From Firmicutes bacterium UBA5388 (GTDB lineage: Bacteria > Bacillota > UBA4882 > UBA10575): a stretch of DNA of 22,653 nt. A program made the position numbers and the translations under genes. The number at the start of each line of letters is the position of its first letter. Position 1 is the stretch's first letter. The notes beneath the pieces were generated by a model. It saw only the letters and a program-made list of their open reading frames with translations, was not told the origin of the DNA and made no database searches. This document shows positions 1 through 8,602 of this stretch, piece after piece. Location: the NCBI GenBank assembly GCA_002409975.1, contig DHOO01000007.1, positions 35,322 to 57,974 of the forward strand, read 5' to 3'.

Positions 1-70
1 TAGCCTAATACCAGTCAAACACTATATTTTAAAAAGGATACAACACAATAAGCTTAAGTGAGAGAAAACA

Positions 71-100
71 TTGAAAGAAAGGTATTTATGCATGTATAAT
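71..100 (+). promoter_or_regulatory. Possible sigma-A promoter upstream of flhA
   Basis: A TTGAAA at 71-76 and a perfect TATAAT at 95-100 are separated by 18 bases, a sigma-A-like arrangement. Transcription would begin near 107, giving a very short leader that still contains GGTGAG (107-112) ahead of the ATG at 117. It could feed the motility operon internally or start it. Sequence upstream of base 1 is not available, so the relation to an upstream flhB cannot be judged. Chance -10 matches are common in AT-rich DNA. Confidence 0.4.
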
Positions 101-116
101 GTAAATGGTGAGTAAA

Positions 117-2183
117 ATGCCGGATCAAGACGGAAAAACAAATTATTTATCGCGGATTGCTTCTAGTGGTGAAATTGTTGTTGTGATTCTGATTGTTCTT
201 ATTTTAACGATGTTTTTTATTCCTTTGCCCTCTTTTTTCCTTGATCTTTTTTTCACCTTGAATATCTCATTATCTTTTTTGATTTTGCTACTGACGATGA
301 ATGTCCGAAAAACGTTGGAGTTTTCTGTGTTTCCTTCTCTATTGTTGGTGACAACGCTTTTTCGGTTAGCTTTGAATGTTTCCTCTACCCGTTTGATCTT
401 GTTAGATGGTTTTGCCGGACTGGTAATCAAAGCATTTGGGAGCTTTGTGGCAGGAAACAATCCGATCGTTGGTTTTGTTATCTTTATTATCTTAACTTTA
501 ATAAATTTCCTGGTGATCACAAAAGGCGCGGAACGTGTCGCGGAGGTGGCTGCTAGATTTACTCTTGATGCCATGCCCGGCAAGCAGATGAGTATTGATG
601 CAGATCTAAATGCCGGCTTAATTAATGAGGAAGAAGCCAGGGCTAGAAGAAGAGAGATTGAAAGAGAAGCGGATTTTTATGGGTCGATGGATGGCGCCAG
701 TAAATTTGTCAAAGGGGATGCGATCGCTGGGATCCTGATTACCATTATCAACCTCTTGGGTGGCGGGGTGATTGGTATGTTACAAAAGGGTCTGGATTTT
801 ATGAGCGCTATTCAGCTTTATGCCCTGCTGACGATTGGTGATGGTTTGGTTTCGCAAGTGCCTGCTCTTCTGATCTCAACTGCTACCGGTATTTTAGTAA
901 CCAGGTCCGCCTCTGAGGATAATTTAGGGTCAGATTTAACTAAACAATTATTGAGGTATCCGCAAATTCTCAGGATGACAGCTGCCGTGATTGCTCTTTT
1001 TGGTATTGTTCCGGGGATGCCCACGGTCCCATTTATTTTTATTGCTTTGCTGCTGTGGGGATTAACAGCTATTTTACGTCGAGAGGAAAAATTAAAGGTC
1101 GAAAGCAGTCTGGAGCAGACCGCCACTCAGGAACTGGAAGGTTATAAACCTGAGCATGTTCTTTCTTTATTGGCTGTTGATCCGATGGAGGTCGAGATCG
1201 GTTATAGTTTAATACCGCTGGTTGATAAAGCCCAAGGCGGAGACCTTTTTGAAAGAGTTAGTTTAATTCGGCGGCAGGTCGCCTTAGAACTAGGCATCAT
1301 TCTACCCGCCATCCGGATTCGTGATAATATGCAACTGGCGCCGAATCAATATGTAATCAAAATTAAAGGAGTGGAAGTCGCGGGAGGAGAATTAATGACT
1401 CATTCTTTCCTAGCCATGGATGCGGGCACTGTTACCGAAAAGGTTACTGGGATCCCGACGAAGGAACCGGCTTTTGGTCTTCCTGCTCTTTGGATCTCGG
1501 AAGAACAACGAGAGAAAGCAGAACTGTCTGGTTATACAGTTGTTGATTCACCGTCTGTCTTGGCTACCCATTTGACGGAGATTATTCGTAATTACGCTCA
1601 TGAATTATTAGGCAGGCAGGAAGTTCAGGCCATGTTGGATTATATCAAGGTCGATTATCCTGTCGTCTTCGAAGAATTAATCCCTAACTTAATGACGGTT
1701 GGCGAAATTCAAAAGATTCTTTCACAACTTTTAAAAGAAGGAATTCCAATTCGTAATTTCGTGACGATCCTGGAGACGCTTGCTGATTATGCTCCGCTGA
1801 CCAAAGATCTAAATTTATTAACCGATTATGTGCGAGCTTCATTAGCCAGACAGATTTCGAAGATCTTAAGCGGTGAAGATGGTGTGATCCGAGTATTAAC
1901 GATTTCTCCTAAAGCCGAGGAAAAAATTCTTCAAGCGCAAGAAAGTGAGGGGGAACCTTTGGCTCCATCTTGGTTAAATAAGTTTTATGAGTCTTTAAAC
2001 CAGCAGATTCGTCCGGTTATTCAGGAAGGACGCAACCCCGTATTATTAGTTTCCCCTCCAATACGTCGTTATGTCAGGAGTATTACAGAGAGAGTTTCTT
2101 CTAAAATCATGGTCGTTTCTTATCAAGAAATTACGCCGGAAATTGAAGTTCACTCCTTAGGAATGGTAGGTGCTGGTGAATGA
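117..2183 (+). CDS. flhA: FlhA, flagellar type III export gate protein
   Basis: FlhA is the inner-membrane export gate of the flagellar type III secretion system; its cytoplasmic domain binds chaperone-substrate complexes. The N-terminal half is a series of hydrophobic helices (first at about residues 20-65). The highly conserved FHIPEP-family block follows at about residues 135-205, with AARFTLDAMPGKQMSIDADL and DFYGSMDGASKFVKGDAIAG. The remaining ~350 residues are the soluble domain. At about 688 residues it has the usual family length. I prefer the ATG at 117, preceded by GGTGAG at 107-112, over the in-frame ATG at 105. The stop overlaps the flhF start by four bases (ATGA), so the two are translationally coupled. 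Identity is certain; the exact start is less so. Confidence 0.97.
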   Translation: MPDQDGKTNYLSRIASSGEIVVVILIVLILTMFFIPLPSFFLDLFFTLNISLSFLILLLTMNVRKTLEFSVFPSLLLVTTLFRLALNVSSTRLILLDGFAGLVIKAFGSFVAGNNPIVGFVIFIILTLINFLVITKGAERVAEVAARFTLDAMPGKQMSIDADLNAGLINEEEARARRREIEREADFYGSMDGASKFVKGDAIAGILITIINLLGGGVIGMLQKGLDFMSAIQLYALLTIGDGLVSQVPALLISTATGILVTRSASEDNLGSDLTKQLLRYPQILRMTAAVIALFGIVPGMPTVPFIFIALLLWGLTAILRREEKLKVESSLEQTATQELEGYKPEHVLSLLAVDPMEVEIGYSLIPLVDKAQGGDLFERVSLIRRQVALELGIILPAIRIRDNMQLAPNQYVIKIKGVEVAGGELMTHSFLAMDAGTVTEKVTGIPTKEPAFGLPALWISEEQREKAELSGYTVVDSPSVLATHLTEIIRNYAHELLGRQEVQAMLDYIKVDYPVVFEELIPNLMTVGEIQKILSQLLKEGIPIRNFVTILETLADYAPLTKDLNLLTDYVRASLARQISKILSGEDGVIRVLTISPKAEEKILQAQESEGEPLAPSWLNKFYESLNQQIRPVIQEGRNPVLLVSPPIRRYVRSITERVSSKIMVVSYQEITPEIEVHSLGMVGAGE

Positions 2184-3214
2184 GGGTTAAAAGGTTTGTG
2201 GCCGATACAGCCCAACAGGCAATTATCCGAGTCAAACAAGAGCTGGGAAAAGATGCTTTAATTCTGCACTCCCGTCCCTTTAAAGAAGGCGGGTTTATGG
2301 GCTTGTTTTCCAAGAAAAGGTATGAAGTTCTAGCTGCAGTAGATAATTCAGAAACGATGAGAATGCTATCTATTTCTAAGGAGCGATCAGAGAACACTAC
2401 TGATAAGAAACAGCCATTATTTAAGTCGGAGCAAGACTTGATCCTTCCTGAACTAGAAAAAGTTAAACAAGAATTAAATGAGATTAAGCAGGCTATTGAG
2501 GGTGTCTCTGAGCAGGTGCGGTTTAAGGCTAAAGAACTTTCGGCGCCACTGTCATCGGCAGTTGAGAAAGAGATTCGCGATACGATGATTCGAACTTATC
2601 CGATTAAATTAAGCAATCACCCAACAGTGGTGGCCTTAGTCGGCCCAACCGGGGTTGGTAAAACTACTACGATTGCTAAACTAGCAGCTAATTTTGCCCT
2701 CTTTGAGGGAAAATCGGTGGGACTGATTACGATTGATACTTATCGGATTGCGGCAGTGGAACAATTAAAAACCTATTCAGAAATTATTAATCTGCCGATT
2801 GAAGTGGTATATACCGCGGCTGAATTCAAGAAAGCCCTAAATAATTTAGAAGAAAAAGAACTTATTCTGGTTGATACTGCCGGCCGCAGCCAAAAGAATA
2901 AGCAGCAAATCAGAGAGTTAAAACATTTTTTTAATGGCCGACGCTTAGACGAAACTCACCTGGTATTAAGCGCTAACACTAAACTTGAGGATCTGCTGGA
3001 AACGGCAGACTCTTTTCAGGAGATCGATTTTAACAGGCTAATCTTTACAAAACTTGATGAGACAAATAGTCTCAGTAATGTATTTGAGGTGGCAGAAAGA
3101 CTCAACATCCCTATGTCTTACGTGACAACTGGGCAGAGTGTTCCTGAAGATATAGAGGTTGCTACATTTGAAGCCCTAAAAAGGTTTGCTGGTAAGGAGT
3201 GCATCAATGCGTGA
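2180..3214 (+). CDS. flhF: FlhF, SRP-type GTPase of flagellar placement
   Basis: FlhF is the third SRP-family GTPase beside Ffh and FtsY and governs the position and number of flagella. The protein has 344 residues. A short basic N-terminal B region with a charged linker (about 1-125) precedes the NG domain. The P-loop GPTGVGKTT starts at residue 155, the SRP-type motif DTYRIAAVEQL at 186, DTAGR at 232, and TKLDE at 290. The ATG overlaps the flhA stop, and the 3' end overlaps flhG by eight bases, fitting their action as a GTPase/activator pair. It is slightly shorter than the B. subtilis protein, mainly in the N-terminal part. Confidence 0.96.
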   Translation: MRVKRFVADTAQQAIIRVKQELGKDALILHSRPFKEGGFMGLFSKKRYEVLAAVDNSETMRMLSISKERSENTTDKKQPLFKSEQDLILPELEKVKQELNEIKQAIEGVSEQVRFKAKELSAPLSSAVEKEIRDTMIRTYPIKLSNHPTVVALVGPTGVGKTTTIAKLAANFALFEGKSVGLITIDTYRIAAVEQLKTYSEIINLPIEVVYTAAEFKKALNNLEEKELILVDTAGRSQKNKQQIRELKHFFNGRRLDETHLVLSANTKLEDLLETADSFQEIDFNRLIFTKLDETNSLSNVFEVAERLNIPMSYVTTGQSVPEDIEVATFEALKRFAGKECINA

Positions 3215-4070
3215 TCAAGCTGAGAGGTTGAGGGAATTAGTAAGTAGCCAAAACCATAAGGTTAATCTGCCAAAAGCCAGAATCATTGCGGTAACCAGTG
3301 GAAAAGGGGGAGTGGGCAAGACCAATTTATCGGTAAACCTCTCTATTTACCTTTCAAAACTGGGCCAAAAAGTGACCTTAATCGATACCGATTTAGGTTT
3401 AGCTAATATTGACTTAATCTTAGGTATTACCCCTAAGTATCATTTGGGCCACTTTTTCGCGGGAGAACGGGATTTGTCCGACGTTGTGCTCGAAGGACCG
3501 GCAGGAATCAAGGTAATTGCAGGAGGTTCTGGTTTTCAAGAGCTGGCTGACCTAAGTTCCTGGCAAATGAATAATTGTATTAGCAATTTTTCTGCTTTAG
3601 AAGAGGATAACGATTTTATTATTTTCGATACCGGCGCTGGGATCTCAAGTAAAGTTATTAAGTTTTTAATGGCGGCCGAGGAGATTATAGTGGTTACAAT
3701 TCCTGAACCAACATCCATCGCTGATGCTTATGGAGTAATTAAAGTGATCTCTAAGGAGAATCCTACAGCTAAAGTCTATGTCGCGGTTAATATGGTAAAA
3801 AGTAAAGAAGAAGGTGAGCAGGTATTTGAACGCTTAATGATGGTAGCAGAAAAGTTCTTGCAATTTCCTTTAGAACCGTTGGGGATGATTTTTTACGACC
3901 AGAACGTTCCTAAGGCAGTAAAACAACAACAGCCTTTTTCCTTAACTCATCCCGAATCTAAGGCTTCATTGAGTGTCTTACGGATTGCTCAGAGGATGCT
4001 CTCTTTACCTGAACAATCATCCGGAGGATTATCTTTGTTCTTAAAGAGATTATTTTCAAAAATAAATTAG
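3207..4070 (+). CDS. flhG: FlhG (YlxH/MinD-like) ATPase
   Basis: FlhG is a MinD/ParA-type ATPase that works with FlhF to set flagellar number and pattern. The start is the ATG at 3207, seven bases after AAGGAG (3194-3199); a longer in-frame ORF from TTG 3186 has no ribosome site of its own. This choice puts the motif DQAERLR at residues 3-9. It matches the DQAxxLR N-terminal helix known to activate the FlhF GTPase. The deviant Walker A SGKGGVGKT is at 31-39, with DTDLGLANIDL from 60 and FDTGAG near 140. About 287 residues, a normal length. A hydrophobic/basic C-terminal end (SLFLKRLFSKIN) could be the membrane-targeting helix. Confidence 0.95.
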   Translation: MRDQAERLRELVSSQNHKVNLPKARIIAVTSGKGGVGKTNLSVNLSIYLSKLGQKVTLIDTDLGLANIDLILGITPKYHLGHFFAGERDLSDVVLEGPAGIKVIAGGSGFQELADLSSWQMNNCISNFSALEEDNDFIIFDTGAGISSKVIKFLMAAEEIIVVTIPEPTSIADAYGVIKVISKENPTAKVYVAVNMVKSKEEGEQVFERLMMVAEKFLQFPLEPLGMIFYDQNVPKAVKQQQPFSLTHPESKASLSVLRIAQRMLSLPEQSSGGLSLFLKRLFSKIN

Positions 4071-4102
4071 GAGAAAAAGTACTATCCAGGAGGTGAAAGG
4101 GG

Positions 4103-6088
4103 ATGGAAGTTTCTCAGTACCTTAATGTTTTCATGGACGAATGTTATGAACATTTACAATCTCTAAATCAATCATTGCTAGTTTTGGAGAAAGAGCCGGA
4201 TAATATTGAGGTTCTAAATTCGATCTTTCGGGCCGCCCATACTTTAAAGGGCGCCTCGGCAACAATGGGATTCAATAAAATGTCAAGTGTAACTCATGCC
4301 ATGGAAGATGTCTTAAGTTTACTCCGCCAAAACGAATTAAAGGTTTCCCCGGAGATCATTAACATTTTATTTGATGCTCTGGATTTACTTGAAGTATTAG
4401 CAAAGGGAATTGCCGAAGGTCAGGAAGAAGATGTGGAAGTGGCTGGGGTTTTACAGGGTTTGAAAAAGTACTCAGCTAAAGAGGTTAAAAGAGAGCCGAC
4501 AGTTAAAGATGAAAGAAGAAAGACTTTACAATTACGGTATTCACCTGAGGAAAAAGAGCAGATTAATAAAGCGCTGGCTGAGGGCTTTACCTTATACCAT
4601 TTACATTTGTTTTTAGAGGAAGAATGTTTGCTCAAAGGCGCTCGCTCCTTTATGGTTCTTCGGGAGTTAGAATCGCAAGGTGAGATTGTAAGAACGATCC
4701 CAACGGCCAAGGAACTAGAAGATGAGAAGTTCGATTCGGATTTTATTATTGGCCTCCTTAGTAAAAAACCTCTGGAGATCTTAACTCGTTATCTAGAAAA
4801 AATGCTTGATGTGAAAGAGGTTAAGGGAGAAGTTCATGATTCTAACGATCTTTTAATTGAACGACGGGGCGGCGAGCTCAGTTCGACTCCGGTCGTTTCT
4901 GAACCACAGAAGGCTAATACCGCTAAAGTTCATTCTAATGTTTCCCCCACAGTGCGAGTGGATATTCGGAAACTGGATGATTTGATGAATCTAGTAGGTG
5001 AACTGGTGATTACCAGATCACGTTTAGAGCAATTAAGCTCAGAAAAGGAAGATCAATCTTTACAAGAAGCAGTAGAGCAGCTCTCTCACTTAACATTAGA
5101 TCTAAGGGATCAGGTTTTAAAAACGAGGATGGTCCCAGTAGAACAAATATTTTCTCGTTTTCCCCGTTTAGTTCGGGATTTATCTAAGGAAACAGGGAAA
5201 GAGGTAGAGTTGCAAATTAGCGGCGCCGATACAGAATTGGACCGGACAGTGATTGACGAGATTGTAGATCCTTTAGTGCATATTATTAGGAATAGCGTTG
5301 ATCATGGCATTGAGGAACCACAAGTACGAGAGGCTAGCGGTAAAGCCACTCAAGGCGTTATTGCGCTAAATGCTTACCAAACTGGGAATAATGTGGTAAT
5401 TAGTGTTTCTGACGATGGACAGGGAATTGATCCGGAGAAAGTCAAAGCTCGAGCGCTAGCTAAAGAGTTTATTACTCCCGAACTACTGGAGAACATGGAA
5501 GAGGAAGAGATTATAAACCTGATTTTTCTTCCTGGGTTTTCTACTTCTGAGCAAGTAACAGATGTATCAGGTCGTGGAGTCGGCATGGATATTGTTAAAA
5601 CAAAGATTACCGATCTTGGTGGAATGCTACAAGTCTCCAGCGTCAAGGGGAAAGGGACGACCATGACGATCCGTTTACCCCTAACTCTGGCCATTATTCA
5701 AACGCTTATTATTCATTTAGGAGCTGATGTTTTCGCTATTCCTACCAGTTTGATCGAACAAACGATTAGTGTGGCGAGGAAAGATATTAAATGGCTACGT
5801 AATCAGGAAGTTACTTTTCTCCGGGGTGAAGTTGTTCCTTTAGTCCGTCTTCAAGATTATCTAGGAGTTTCAGAAGCTAAAAACCCGAATCTAGATGAGC
5901 TTGACGTGGTTGTGATTAGAAATGGGGATCGAAGATTGGGCTGTGTGGTGGACACGCTTGTGCGACAACAGGATGTAGTGATTAAATCTTTAGGCGCTTA
6001 TCTTGGCAATATTCCTGGAATTGCGGGCGCCACTATTTTGGGTAATGGTAAAATTGCGCTTATTTTGGACCTGCGTTCTGTCGCCTAG
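4103..6088 (+). CDS. cheA: CheA, chemotaxis histidine kinase
   Basis: CheA is the cytoplasmic histidine kinase that autophosphorylates under receptor control and passes phosphate to CheY. Domains are visible in order. The P1 Hpt domain (1-125) has the phospho-acceptor His46 in AAHTLKG. A P2-like response-regulator docking region lies at about 140-245, and the P3 dimerisation helices at about 283-345. In the P4 ATPase the N box HIIRNSVDHGIE starts at 393, DDGQGID at 437, the F box FLPGFST at 475 and GRGVGMD at 490. The P5 CheW-like domain runs from about 530 to 661. A very strong AGGAGGTGA (4088-4096) lies six bases before the ATG. In B. subtilis cheB precedes cheA; here only 32 bases separate flhG and cheA. 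Confidence 0.97.
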   Translation: MEVSQYLNVFMDECYEHLQSLNQSLLVLEKEPDNIEVLNSIFRAAHTLKGASATMGFNKMSSVTHAMEDVLSLLRQNELKVSPEIINILFDALDLLEVLAKGIAEGQEEDVEVAGVLQGLKKYSAKEVKREPTVKDERRKTLQLRYSPEEKEQINKALAEGFTLYHLHLFLEEECLLKGARSFMVLRELESQGEIVRTIPTAKELEDEKFDSDFIIGLLSKKPLEILTRYLEKMLDVKEVKGEVHDSNDLLIERRGGELSSTPVVSEPQKANTAKVHSNVSPTVRVDIRKLDDLMNLVGELVITRSRLEQLSSEKEDQSLQEAVEQLSHLTLDLRDQVLKTRMVPVEQIFSRFPRLVRDLSKETGKEVELQISGADTELDRTVIDEIVDPLVHIIRNSVDHGIEEPQVREASGKATQGVIALNAYQTGNNVVISVSDDGQGIDPEKVKARALAKEFITPELLENMEEEEIINLIFLPGFSTSEQVTDVSGRGVGMDIVKTKITDLGGMLQVSSVKGKGTTMTIRLPLTLAIIQTLIIHLGADVFAIPTSLIEQTISVARKDIKWLRNQEVTFLRGEVVPLVRLQDYLGVSEAKNPNLDELDVVVIRNGDRRLGCVVDTLVRQQDVVIKSLGAYLGNIPGIAGATILGNGKIALILDLRSVA

Positions 6089-6120
6089 TCCCAATATTTT
6101 AATTTAAAGGGGGGATTACA

Positions 6121-6606
6121 ATGAAAGAAAAGCGAAAGATACAAGAGGAAACTACCCAATTAGTCATTTTTAAACTTGGCGAGGAAGAATTCGGGGTGAA
6201 TATTCTCCAAGTGCGGGAGATTGAAAAATTGGATCAAGGAATTACCAGGGTACCCAGGGCTCCCCATTTTGTGGAAGGGATTATCAACTTGCGGGGAGAT
6301 ATTATACCAATCGTTGATCTACGGAAAAGGTTTGGTCTAACCCTTCCTCCAGTAGGTTATAATTCTCGTGTGATCATTGTTGAGGTGGGAGAAGCGCTGG
6401 TAGGAATGCTGGTGGACGCCGTAGTGGAGGTTTTGCGCATACCCGTATCAGCCATTGAACCACCACCGTCAATAACGAAAGGCGTTGATTCCTACTTTCT
6501 GGCCGGGGTAGCAAATATTGACGACCGGTTGATCGTACTCCTTAATTTAGAAAGAGCGCTTAGTCCCAAGGAGGCGAAAGAATTATCCGAAGCTGAATGG
6601 GGTTGA
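6121..6606 (+). CDS. cheW: CheW, chemotaxis coupling protein
   Basis: CheW is the adaptor that links chemoreceptors to the CheA P5 domain in signalling arrays. This single-domain protein of 161 residues shows the typical pattern: QLVIFKLGEEEFGVNILQV near the N terminus, RVPRAPHFVEGIINLRGDII in the middle, and a C-terminal DDRLIVLLNLERAL. AAAGGGGGG (6106-6114) lies six bases before the ATG. It follows cheA after a 32-base gap and is six bases upstream of cheC, so co-translation is likely. Nothing in the protein looks degenerate. Confidence 0.96.
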   Translation: MKEKRKIQEETTQLVIFKLGEEEFGVNILQVREIEKLDQGITRVPRAPHFVEGIINLRGDIIPIVDLRKRFGLTLPPVGYNSRVIIVEVGEALVGMLVDAVVEVLRIPVSAIEPPPSITKGVDSYFLAGVANIDDRLIVLLNLERALSPKEAKELSEAEWG

Positions 6607-6612
6607 TATTAG

Positions 6613-7260
6613 ATGGTTAATAAATTAACTCCCTTACAATTAGATGCCATCCGTGAAGTGGGGAACATTGGGGCAGCTCATGCCGCTACCGTTCTTTCGC
6701 AATTGTTGAATCGGAAGGTTTTCATGACAGTTCCTCAGGTTAATATCTTGCCATTGGCTGAAGCCTGTGATTTTGTTGGCGGTCCGGAACAGCCGATGGT
6801 TGGGGTTTATTTACGGGTGTTTGGGGAGGCGCCAAGTAAAATTTTATATCTTTTTCCTGAAGATAAAGCTTTGTTTGTAGCCGGGCTTTTAATCAATGAT
6901 TCGGAAAAATGCCGTAATATTTTAGGTGAATTAGAGGTATCCGCTCTTAAAGAGATCGGAAACATCTTAACAGGCGCGTATGTATATGCTTTTTCCAATT
7001 TTACAGGGTTAAATATGTTATCTTCCGTACCGGCTTTGGCTTTTGATATGGTGGGGGCGATCCTTAATACCATACTGGCAGATTTAGGTGAAATGGGGGA
7101 CTATGCGGTTTTAATTGAGACGCAACTAACGGCCTGCGATTTAAGTATTGATGGGCATTTCTTTTTAGTCCCCGATCCCGGATCCTTGAATACAATCTTA
7201 GATGCGTTAGGAGTGAAGAATGGATGTCAAATACGATCCGGGTCGGAATGTCAGAAATAG
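6613..7260 (+). CDS. cheC: CheC, CheY-P phosphatase
   Basis: CheC dephosphorylates CheY-P and also binds CheD, so that CheY-P feeds back on receptor deamidation. Both copies of the phosphatase motif (D/S-x3-E-x2-N-x22-P) are intact: Asp11, Glu15, Asn18, Pro41 and Ser110, Glu114, Asn117, Pro140. Two intact sites define CheC as opposed to FliY/CheX variants. The 215 residues match the usual length. There is no strong ribosome site; the ATG is six bases after the cheW stop, so reinitiation is probable. Its last 37 bases overlap cheD, in keeping with the two proteins acting as a complex. Confidence 0.95.
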   Translation: MVNKLTPLQLDAIREVGNIGAAHAATVLSQLLNRKVFMTVPQVNILPLAEACDFVGGPEQPMVGVYLRVFGEAPSKILYLFPEDKALFVAGLLINDSEKCRNILGELEVSALKEIGNILTGAYVYAFSNFTGLNMLSSVPALAFDMVGAILNTILADLGEMGDYAVLIETQLTACDLSIDGHFFLVPDPGSLNTILDALGVKNGCQIRSGSECQK

Positions 7261-7709
7261 TAGTCTCACAAACCCCGGATCTTCTAATGACATTAGGGCT
7301 TGGTTCCTGTGTAGGTGTGTGTATCTACGATTCATTATTGAAAATCGGAGGAATGGCTCATGTGATGCTTCCCGATAGTTCTATGTCTAAAGAAGTAACA
7401 AACCGAGGTAAGTATGCTGATACTGCTGTCCCGGTTCTAGTTGAAAAAATGCAACAGATGGGAGCTTTAAAGAATAGAATGATAGTTAAAATTGCCGGGG
7501 GCGCTCAAATGTTTGCTTATTCAGGGATGGATCATAAAATGCAGATTGGTCCGAGAAATGTCTTAGCAGTTGAAAAAAGCATAAATTCCATAGGATTAAG
7601 GATTAGTGGGAAAAGCGTAGGTGGAAATTTGGGTCGTTCGATCTATATGGATTTAGCAACAGGTGAGGTAAAAGTTAGAATGTTAAATTCCCCCGAAATA
7701 ATTTTGTAA
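7224..7709 (+). CDS. cheD: CheD, chemoreceptor glutamine deamidase
   Basis: CheD deamidates specific glutamines on chemoreceptors and is sequestered by CheC. The catalytic triad is readable: Cys29 in GLGSCVGVCIYD, His46 in GGMAHVMLP and Thr23 just before. The spacing equals that of the T. maritima enzyme. The protein is 161 residues long. The start ATG at 7224 lies inside the cheC coding region, with AGGAGTGA at 7209-7216. Because no cheB or cheR is present nearby, CheD is the only receptor-modifying enzyme of the window. A 92-base gap with a hairpin follows before sigD. Confidence 0.95.
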   Translation: MSNTIRVGMSEIVVSQTPDLLMTLGLGSCVGVCIYDSLLKIGGMAHVMLPDSSMSKEVTNRGKYADTAVPVLVEKMQQMGALKNRMIVKIAGGAQMFAYSGMDHKMQIGPRNVLAVEKSINSIGLRISGKSVGGNLGRSIYMDLATGEVKVRMLNSPEIIL

Positions 7710-7752
7710 AAGGGTTTTCAACAAAGGATGTCGAAGAAAAGAGGAGAAATAA

Positions 7753-7779
7753 TTGGATCAAAAGGAATATATACCTTAA
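7753..7779 (+). other. Possible 8-residue leader ORF before sigD
   Basis: TTG at 7753 starts an eight-residue ORF (LDQKEYIP) ending in TAA at 7777-7779. It is preceded at good distance by GAGGAG (7741-7746). The final codons lie on the left arm of a hairpin that covers the sigD start region. Translation of the leader could therefore open the hairpin. This is an inference; such short ORFs arise easily by chance. Confidence 0.3.
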
Positions 7780-7801
7780 AAGAATGGGGGAAGGGTATAT
7801 A
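7768..7801 (+). promoter_or_regulatory. Hairpin enclosing the sigD ribosome binding site
   Basis: TATATACC (7768-7775) is perfectly complementary to GGTATATA (7794-7801), giving an 8-bp stem with an 18-base loop. The sigD ribosome site GGGGGAAGGG (7786-7795) lies mostly in the loop and partly in the right arm. The ATG at 7802 abuts the stem base. Folding should reduce access to the start site. The stem is AT-rich, so it would be weak and possibly temperature sensitive. Confidence 0.45.
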
Positions 7802-8587
7802 ATGATAGATAAGGGGCGGGAGGAACAACTATGGAAAGATTATCGTCAGGGAGGTTCTGATACCGCTCGGGAAAAATTAATTGTGGGGTATTCCCCCCTA
7901 GTCAAGTATGTCGCCGGTCGAGTGGCCATTGGCCTTCCGCCAAATGTTGAGTTTGATGATTTAGTCAGCTATGGAATATTTGGGTTAATGGATGCCATTG
8001 ATAAATTCGATCCTGAGCGGGGGATTAAATTTGAGACTTATGCGATTGCCAGGATTAGAGGGGCGATTATGGATGGGTTGCGGAGTAATGACTGGATTCC
8101 TAGATCAGTTCGGCAAAAGGCAAAAAGTTTAGAGAAGATCTGTATTGAATTGGAACATCGTTTGGGACGATATGCTACCGATCAGGAGATAAGTGATTCC
8201 TTACATATTCCTATAGAAGAATTCTATCGCTTATTAAACGAAGTTAGTTGCACTGCTTTAAGTTCTTTGGATGAAATATGGCTGACGAAAAACCCGGAAG
8301 ATGAAAATGTAAGGGTTTTGGATCTAGTAGAGAACGAAGATAGCACTGATCCGGTAAAACAGATTGAAATTGCTGAGTTAAAAGAAGCCTTAGCAAAAGC
8401 GATCGATGCTCTTTCCGAAAGAGAAAAAACTGTAATCACCCTTTATTATTACGAAGGGTTAACGCTTAAAGAGATTGGGGAAACCTTAAGTATATCCGAA
8501 TCAAGAGTTTCTCAAATTCATACGAAAGCAATATTTCGCTTGCAAGGAAGGTTGGCGAGATGGCGTACGGTCATAGGAGTCTTATAA
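7802..8587 (+). CDS. sigD: Flagellar sigma factor SigD (FliA/sigma-28)
   Basis: This alternative sigma factor directs late flagellar, autolysin and chemoreceptor genes. It has 261 residues from ATG 7802; an upstream in-frame ATG at 7784 would have the ribosome site inside its own codons, so I reject it. Region 2 is clear: FDDLVSYGIFGLMDAIDKFD followed by GIKFETYAIARIRGAIMDGL. The FliA-type continuation RSNDWIPRSVRQKAK comes next. Region 4 ends with ALSEREKTVITLYYYEGLTL and the helix-turn-helix IGETLSISESRVSQIHTKAI. The position after cheD is the B. subtilis arrangement. Expression would come from the long operon, perhaps modulated by the hairpin just upstream. Confidence 0.96.
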   Translation: MIDKGREEQLWKDYRQGGSDTAREKLIVGYSPLVKYVAGRVAIGLPPNVEFDDLVSYGIFGLMDAIDKFDPERGIKFETYAIARIRGAIMDGLRSNDWIPRSVRQKAKSLEKICIELEHRLGRYATDQEISDSLHIPIEEFYRLLNEVSCTALSSLDEIWLTKNPEDENVRVLDLVENEDSTDPVKQIEIAELKEALAKAIDALSEREKTVITLYYYEGLTLKEIGETLSISESRVSQIHTKAIFRLQGRLARWRTVIGVL

Positions 8588-8602
8588 CCGGAGGTGTTAT
8601 GG

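Noticed and set aside
143..583. Long open frames on the minus strand opposite flhA, cheA, ftsZ, fapA and the MCP-like gene
   Set aside because: They lack ribosome sites, have unnatural composition and lie opposite strongly conserved genes, so they are shadows of those genes.
2188..2208. SigD-type promoter (TAAA ... GCCGATA) at the start of flhF
   Set aside because: The spacing between TAAA and GCCGATA is 9 bases instead of about 15, and it lies inside coding sequence. Other GCCGAT matches (near 5227, 8838, 11281, 11671) also lack a correctly spaced -35.
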